Below, one piece after another: positions 59,764-64,000 of a stretch of 64,000 bases of DNA. This DNA comes from Brevundimonas bacteroides DSM 4726 (lineage in GTDB: Bacteria; Pseudomonadota; Alphaproteobacteria; Caulobacterales; Caulobacteraceae): contig NZ_JNIX01000016.1 in the NCBI RefSeq assembly GCF_000701445.1, positions 1-64,000 of the forward strand, given 5' to 3'. The notes under the pieces are model-generated. The model searched no databases. It had not been told where the DNA came from and saw only the letters and a program-made list of their open reading frames with translations. The translations under genes were made by a program, and so were the position numbers. How positions within the stretch are numbered: the stretch's first letter is position 1; each line of letters begins with the position of its first letter.

Positions 59764-60252
59764 TCAGCTGTCGAGCCGCTTCCAGAAGACCACCTTGTCT
59801 TCGCCGGCCTGGTAGAAGTCGTGGATCACAGCTTCCCGCCTGTAGTGGCGGCCGTCGTAGAAGGCCCGCGTGCGCTCGAACTCTGGCAGGCCCGAGGTCT
59901 CGACAAGCAGGACGCGTTGACCATCACTGGCCAGCGCTTGCTCGACGGCGTCGATGAGCCGGGCACCAAGACCCTGCCCCTGACGGTCCGAGCGGATCGC
60001 GATGAGAAGCAGGTTCCAGGTTCCCGCCGTCATGCGTTCCGGCGCGAAGTAGGCCACGCCAATGGGTTCGCCGTCGTCCAGCGTCAGCCAGCGATCAGCG
60101 GAACCGCTTTCTGTCAGGAAGGGCGTCGCCATGTCGTCGATCATCTCGCCCGGAAACAGGCCGGTGGAGTCGATGATCTGCCGAAGGGCCGGAAGATCGT
60201 CCGAGCGCGTTGCGCGCACGTACAGTGTTTCGCCTTGAGCGAAGTCTTTCAT
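59764..60252 (-). CDS. GNAT family N-acetyltransferase
   Basis: A 162-residue acetyltransferase with YVRATRSDDLPALRQII at the start and IAIRSDRQGQGLGARLIDAVEQAL, the acetyl-CoA-binding Q-x-x-G-x-G/A site (RQGQGLGA). The C-terminal ERTRAFYDGRHYRREAVIHDFYQAGEDKVVFWKRL is typical. Substrate unknown. The ATG at 60252 is preferred over a TTG ten codons upstream. The 170 bases between this start and the phosphatase gene hold no recognised gene. Confidence 0.87.
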   Translation of the reverse strand: MKDFAQGETLYVRATRSDDLPALRQIIDSTGLFPGEMIDDMATPFLTESGSADRWLTLDDGEPIGVAYFAPERMTAGTWNLLLIAIRSDRQGQGLGARLIDAVEQALASDGQRVLLVETSGLPEFERTRAFYDGRHYRREAVIHDFYQAGEDKVVFWKRLDS

Positions 60253-60424
60253 CGAATGTCTCTGAGTGATTGTGACAGCCAAATCCGCTCACCAGCGCGG
60301 CATCGCGTGGCGTTGCGGTGTCGAGCAGGCCGCAATCGCGGACCCTACTCAGTGGGCTGTGACAGTCTCGAACATAAAGTCTCCACTCGGGAGAGTGCAC
60401 TGTGCGGCTCGACGGGGCAAGGCG

Positions 60425-61084
60425 TTAGACCGCCCGCTCGTAACGGCGCTGGCTCCAGTATTTGAAGCCCTGGTTGTGGACCAGCTTCCAGCCGTCGGCT
60501 TTCAGGCGACGTCCGACCATGTGGTTGAAGTAGCCGTGGGCGAGGACCAGCACGTCCTCTCCGGCCTCGGCCCGGGCGATCAGCAGCTGGGCGGCGCGTT
60601 CGGCGCGGGCCTCGGCCTCGCGGCGTGTTTCCTGTCCGTCGTGGTGGTCGAAGGCGTGCCACCAGAAGCGCGCGACGCCGCCCCAGTACTTGGGCGGCAG
60701 CTTGAACCAGCTGGGGAAGCGTGGCGGCGGCAGGGGGGCCTCGATGAATAAAACATCCGACACCACCGCCCGGCCGTTCGAGACGGCGACGGCGGTCTCC
60801 TGAGCGCGCTGACGGGTCGAGGCGAAGATGACGCCGGCCCCTTGGGCGGTGGCCAGCAGCTCCGGCGGCGGGGTCTGCCCCGCCAACAGCCCGCCCTGCT
60901 CATACTTGGCCCACCAGTCGCGGTACTGGTCCGACGTCAGATAACATTTGCGCGACAGGGCGGGTTCGCCATGCCGGGCGAGCGTGATCGTGCCGACCCG
61001 ACCGGGCGTTACCGGCGCGCGCGGGGCGACCGGCTCGGGAACGGCCAGCTCGATGCGATCCATCTGGAGGGTGTCGGGGCTCAT
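60425..61084 (-). CDS. Histidine phosphatase (phosphoglycerate-mutase-like) family protein
   Basis: A 219-residue protein of the histidine phosphatase superfamily. The phospho-acceptor motif is TLARHGEPA (RHGE), with STRQRAQETA downstream and the second histidine in VLVLAHGYFNHMVGR. The substrate may be a sugar phosphate or nucleotide; the ~30-residue N-terminal extension and the Trp-rich segment FKLPPKYWGGVARFWWHAF are unusual. Start uncertain: ATG at 61084 gives the cleanest N-terminus. Confidence 0.85.
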   Translation of the reverse strand: MSPDTLQMDRIELAVPEPVAPRAPVTPGRVGTITLARHGEPALSRKCYLTSDQYRDWWAKYEQGGLLAGQTPPPELLATAQGAGVIFASTRQRAQETAVAVSNGRAVVSDVLFIEAPLPPPRFPSWFKLPPKYWGGVARFWWHAFDHHDGQETRREAEARAERAAQLLIARAEAGEDVLVLAHGYFNHMVGRRLKADGWKLVHNQGFKYWSQRRYERAV

Positions 61085-61119
61085 GATGCGAGGGGTTCGG
61101 CGGTGACGCCTGGCGTTCC

Positions 61120-62040
61120 TCAATCCTCCCCCAAAGCCCGCACATGGGCGGCGGCCGACCGGCCGAGCCCTTCGAGGTCGTAACCGCCCTCCAGCGAGGA
61201 CACAACCTTGCCGCCGCATCGCCGCCGCGCGACCTCCAGCACCGCCCGCGTCGCCCAGGCGAAATCCTCGGCCTCAAGGCTCTGGTGGGCCAAGGGATCG
61301 CGGCGATGGGCGTCGAAACCGGCCGAGATCAGGATCAGATCGGGCTCGAAGGCATCGAGCGCGGGCATCAGGCCTCCAGCGAAAGTGGCGCGCCATGATT
61401 CGCGCGCGGCATGGGGTTCCACAGGTGCGTTGACGATATTGCCGACCCCGGTCTCGTGCGGCGCGCCCGTGCCGGGATAGAGCGGCATCTGGTGGATGGA
61501 GGCGAAGAACAGGCGGGCGTCGGCCTCGAACGCCGCTTGGGTGCCGTTGCCGTGATGGACGTCGAAATCGACCACGGCGACCTTTGGCATGCCGAGCGAC
61601 TGAGCGACGCGGGCGGCCACGGCGACGGAGGAAAAAAGGCAGAATCCCATCGCCCGGTCCGGCTCGGCATGATGGCCGGGCGGCCGCACGGCGGCGAAGG
61701 CGCGCGTGGTCTCTCCGACGGACGCGGCTTTGACGGCATCAACGACGGCCCCCGCCGCCAACCGGGCCGCGCGGACGCTGCCGGGGGACAGGATGGTGTC
61801 GGCGTCCAGCTGCGCCAACCCGGTCTTCGGCGAAGCGCCAAGGATGCGGGCGACGTAGTCGGCGGGGTGCACGCGTTCCAGATCAGCGACCTCGGCCTCC
61901 GTGGCGGCGCGACGGTCCCGCGATAGACCTGCGTCGTCGAGCGCGGCCAGCACGGCGGCCAAGCGCTCCGGCCTTTCCGGGTGGCCGACGCCGGGGGCGT
62001 GCTCGGCCATATCAGGATGGGTGAACAGGGCGACGGACAT
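61120..62040 (-). CDS. Histone deacetylase family (acetylpolyamine amidohydrolase-like) protein
   Basis: A 306-residue zinc amidohydrolase. Motifs are [24 protein letters not shown] (catalytic His pair), [15 protein letters not shown] (zinc-binding Asp-His) and [12 protein letters not shown] (zinc-binding Asp). Bacterial members deacetylate polyamines or small acetylated amines. I start at ATG 62040; a GTG at 62052, four codons upstream, is possible. It lies between divergent and convergent genes without clear operon partners. Confidence 0.93.
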   Translation of the reverse strand: MSVALFTHPDMAEHAPGVGHPERPERLAAVLAALDDAGLSRDRRAATEAEVADLERVHPADYVARILGASPKTGLAQLDADTILSPGSVRAARLAAGAVVDAVKAASVGETTRAFAAVRPPGHHAEPDRAMGFCLFSSVAVAARVAQSLGMPKVAVVDFDVHHGNGTQAAFEADARLFFASIHQMPLYPGTGAPHETGVGNIVNAPVEPHAARESWRATFAGGLMPALDAFEPDLILISAGFDAHRRDPLAHQSLEAEDFAWATRAVLEVARRRCGGKVVSSLEGGYDLEGLGRSAAAHVRALGED

Positions 62041-62105
62041 GGCGGCGGACACTAGGCGGACTCGCCCCGCTTGTCGCCAGCCGGATCAACCCCTAATCGC
62101 GCCCC

Positions 62106-62633
62106 ATGAGCGACGTCGTCATCCGAGCCCCCTCCCCCGCCGACGCCGAGGCGCTCGGCGCGCTCGGTCGCCAGACCTTCCTCGATACCTTCGTGACCGG
62201 CTTCGGCATCCCCTATCCCGAGGCCGATTTGGCGGTGTTCCTCGACGCCAGCTTCAGCCCCGAGGCCACGGCCGCGAAACTGGTCGAGCCCGGCGCGGCC
62301 TGGTGGGTCGCCGAGCGGGACGGCGACCTGCTGGCCTTCGCCAACGCCGGACCGAACACCCTGCCCCACCCCGAAGCCCGTCCCAGCCATGCGGAACTGC
62401 GCCGCCTCTATGTCGCCACGGCGGCGCAAGGGCTCGGCCTCGGGACGAGGCTGCTCGCCCTGTCTCTCGACTGGATGGAGGCCAACACCGACGGCCCGCT
62501 GTGGATCGGCGTCTGGAGCGGCAACCTGAAGGCCCAGCGGCTCTACGCCGCCCACGGCTTCGTAAAGGCGGGCGAATATCAGTACCCGGTCGGGGCCTGG
62601 CGCGACGACGAGTTCATCCTGCGCCGCGGATAG
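62106..62633 (+). CDS. GNAT family N-acetyltransferase
   Basis: A 175-residue acetyltransferase with VVIRAPSPADAEALGALG at the start, LRRLYVATAAQGLGLGTRLLAL (acetyl-CoA site AAQGLGLG) and the C-terminal AQRLYAAHGFVKAGEYQYPVGAWRDDEFILRRG. The ending resembles phosphinothricin-acetyltransferase-like or RimI-like enzymes, but no substrate can be named. It is divergent from the deacetylase gene. Confidence 0.87.
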   Translation: MSDVVIRAPSPADAEALGALGRQTFLDTFVTGFGIPYPEADLAVFLDASFSPEATAAKLVEPGAAWWVAERDGDLLAFANAGPNTLPHPEARPSHAELRRLYVATAAQGLGLGTRLLALSLDWMEANTDGPLWIGVWSGNLKAQRLYAAHGFVKAGEYQYPVGAWRDDEFILRRG

Positions 62634-62647
62634 ACTATGTTGGCGGC

Positions 62648-62935
62648 ATGACCCGCGACGAACTGCTGGCCAAGCTGCGCGAACTGAAGCCCTGGCTGGA
62701 GGAGCAGGGCATCGTCAACGTGCGCCTGTTCGGAAGCTACGCGAGGGACGAGGCGGGGCCGGACAGCGACGTGGACCTGCTGGTCGATATCGTAAAGCCT
62801 CTGGGGTTTCGCTTCTTTGGCATCGAAGACGATTTGTCAGAACGTCTCGGCGCGCGCGTCGAGATGATGACCAACCTCGCGCTGCGGAACCCCTACGTCC
62901 GACACACGGCGGAGCGCGACGCGCTTGTGGTCTGA
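62648..62935 (+). CDS. MNT-domain nucleotidyltransferase, antitoxin (MntA-like)
   Basis: A 95-residue minimal nucleotidyltransferase with the motif GSX10DXD: Gly29-Ser30 to Asp41-Val-Asp43 (FGSYARDEAGPDSDVDLLVD), which binds ATP and two metals. In the known HEPN/MNT system of Shewanella, MntA transfers AMP to a tyrosine of the HepT toxin and so neutralises it. Its stop overlaps the start of the HEPN gene by 11 bases, the typical type VII toxin-antitoxin order. Confidence 0.88.
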   Translation: MTRDELLAKLRELKPWLEEQGIVNVRLFGSYARDEAGPDSDVDLLVDIVKPLGFRFFGIEDDLSERLGARVEMMTNLALRNPYVRHTAERDALVV

Positions 62936-63275
62936 ACGCGACGTCGCCCTCGTCGAAGAAATGCGGATGGCGCTGGCCAGCATCGCCGATTTGATCGAAG
63001 GCGAAGAACGTGAGGCGTTTCTGGCTGACAAGGCCAAGCCTCATGCGCTGGCCATGTTCTTTGTGGTGCTCGGAGAGGCCGCGAACAAGGTCAGTCCTGC
63101 AGTCAAATCCGCATATCCTGAACTCGCGTGGAGCTATGCGGCCAAGCTTCGCCACCTGATTGCGCACGAGTACCAGAGGGTCGACCACCAGCAACTCTGG
63201 GAGTTTGCAACCTTGGACGCTCCCGAAATGCTGGCGTACCTCCCCCAGCCGCCCGAGCCCGAGGCGTTCGACTAA
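62925..63275 (+). CDS. HEPN-domain (DUF86) toxin, HepT-like
   Basis: A 116-residue HEPN (DUF86) protein with the RNase motif RX4HXY: Arg76, His81 and Tyr83 in KLRHLIAHEY. The tyrosine is the residue that MntA AMPylates in the Shewanella system. The upstream start is a TTG at 62925 overlapping the MNT gene; ATG at 62961 is an alternative but would cut the conserved start. It probably cleaves RNA and stops growth when not modified. The C-terminal Pro-rich end is short. Confidence 0.85.
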   Translation: MWSERDVALVEEMRMALASIADLIEGEEREAFLADKAKPHALAMFFVVLGEAANKVSPAVKSAYPELAWSYAAKLRHLIAHEYQRVDHQQLWEFATLDAPEMLAYLPQPPEPEAFD

Positions 63276-64000
63276 TGCTCCTCCCCTTCTTCACCGCCCT
63301 GAAGGACGCGCGCGTTCCCGTCTCGATGAAGGAATGGCTCCACCTGATGGAGGCCATGGATCGGGACGTGGCAGGCGGCCGGGTCGAGGACTTCTACCAC
63401 CTGTCGCGCGCGGTGCTGGTCAAGGACGAGAAGCACTACGACCGCTTCGACCAGGTCTTCGGCCAGGTGTTCAAGGGCATCGAGACCGTCGGCGCGGGCG
63501 AGGAGCCGACGCTGGACGTGCCCGAGGAATGGCTCCGGCTGCTCAACGAGAAGTTCCTGACCGACGAGGAGAAGGCCGAGATCGAGGCGCTGGGCGGCTT
63601 CGACAAGCTCATGGAAACGCTGAAGCAGCGGATGGAGGAGCAGCAGAAGCGTCACGAAGGCGGGTCCAAGTGGATCGGCACCGGCGGCACCAGCCCCTTT
63701 GGACACGGCGGCTACAATCCCGAGGGCGTGCGGATCGGCGGGCCCGGCAAGCAGGGTCGGGCGGTCAAGGTCTGGGAGAAGCGCGAGTACCGGAACCTGG
63801 ACGATACGGTCGAGCTGGGCACCCGCAACATCAAGGTGGCGCTCCGCCGCCTGCGCCGTTTCGCGCGCGAGGGCGCGGCCGAGGAACTGGATATCGACGG
63901 CACAATCGACGGCACGGCGCGTCAGGGCTGGCTGGACATCCAGATGCGGCCGGAGCGGCGCAATACGATCAAGGTGCTGCTGTTCCTCGACGTCGGCGGC
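63275..64000 (+). CDS. VWA domain (CoxE-like) protein, truncated by window edge
   Basis: Only the first ~242 residues are in the window. It begins MLLPFFTALKDARVPVSMKEWLHLMEAMDRD, the start typical of CoxE-like VWA proteins. A Glu/Lys-rich helical part follows (LRLLNEKFLTDEEKAEIEALGGFDKLMETL), then the start of the VWA domain near RRNTIKVLLFLDVGG, whose MIDAS-type DxGGS motif would follow. Such proteins often pair with an AAA+ ATPase. The ATG overlaps the HEPN stop (TAATG), so it may be co-transcribed with the toxin-antitoxin pair. Confidence 0.85.
   Translation, partial: MLLPFFTALKDARVPVSMKEWLHLMEAMDRDVAGGRVEDFYHLSRAVLVKDEKHYDRFDQVFGQVFKGIETVGAGEEPTLDVPEEWLRLLNEKFLTDEEKAEIEALGGFDKLMETLKQRMEEQQKRHEGGSKWIGTGGTSPFGHGGYNPEGVRIGGPGKQGRAVKVWEKREYRNLDDTVELGTRNIKVALRRLRRFAREGAAEELDIDGTIDGTARQGWLDIQMRPERRNTIKVLLFLDVGG

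Noticed and set aside
60252..60425. Repeated TGTGACAG words between GNAT and the phosphatase gene
   Set aside because: Only two 8-base copies about 90 bases apart; expected by chance, with no symmetry or position that suggests an operator.

Overview
This GC-rich, densely coding window looks like a chromosome segment of an alphaproteobacterium of the Caulobacterales, most likely Brevundimonas or a close relative. The main evidence is a divK-pleD pair with Caulobacter-like length and residues, a DUF1489 protein, a zinc-finger DinB, and many gene junctions with ATGA, GTGA or TGATG overlaps. No rRNA, CRISPR array, prophage or insertion sequence was seen.

Region 1 (1-31,817) is mostly housekeeping. 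It starts with a tRNA-Tyr/tRNA-Gly/tuf unit (tuf runs off the left edge) and an RlmB-type rRNA methyltransferase. A TerC membrane protein, metG with a coupled 2-oxoglutarate oxygenase, a MATE exporter, and a biotin carboxylase subunit with DUF1489 follow. Next come an acyl-CoA ligase, uridine kinase, pdxH, a degenerate DnaJ-like protein, aroC, the queC-queE-GNAT operon, a 1094-residue propeller-amidohydrolase, a DUF1800/DUF1501 export pair, a TelA-like protein and a 3-oxoacid CoA-transferase operon.

Region 2 (32,000-51,833) is the accessory, catabolic part and the most interesting. A gene set at 34.7-47.0 kb encodes a CitE-like lyase, a MaoC hydratase, an acyl-CoA dehydrogenase and two family III CoA-transferases. 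It also has two MmgE/PrpD proteins, a PaaK-like ligase, an amidase, a Cat1-type CoA-transferase and a GntR/UTRA regulator. The set resembles bacterial itaconate/methylsuccinate-type C5-dicarboxylate degradation, extended by the ligase and amidase. Two copies of a palindrome with core ATGTCCGGACAT sit at its promoters and are the likely GntR sites. A second palindrome type (AAATGATATA, 4 nt, TATATCATTT) occurs at two divergent promoters 16 kb apart (33.77 and 49.71 kb). It links an enoyl-CoA hydratase-like gene and paired DUF3598-like genes to a HapK-like/SDR/deacetylase/GST operon and a methyltransferase operon, suggesting a shared regulon of unknown purpose. A 168-bp near-palindromic element lies between two convergent genes and supplies the last codons and stop of the amidase.

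Region 3 (51,837-64,000) returns to core functions: pleD and divK (cell-cycle and c-di-GMP signalling), dinB, a polysaccharide deacetylase, a HIT protein, the isoprenoid operon xseB-csaA-ispA-dxs, a histidine phosphatase, a histone-deacetylase-family amidohydrolase, two GNATs, a MNT/HEPN toxin-antitoxin pair, and a VWA (CoxE-like) protein cut by the right edge.

No gene-free stretch exceeds 300 bases. Functions are inferred by reading motifs; no database search was run.
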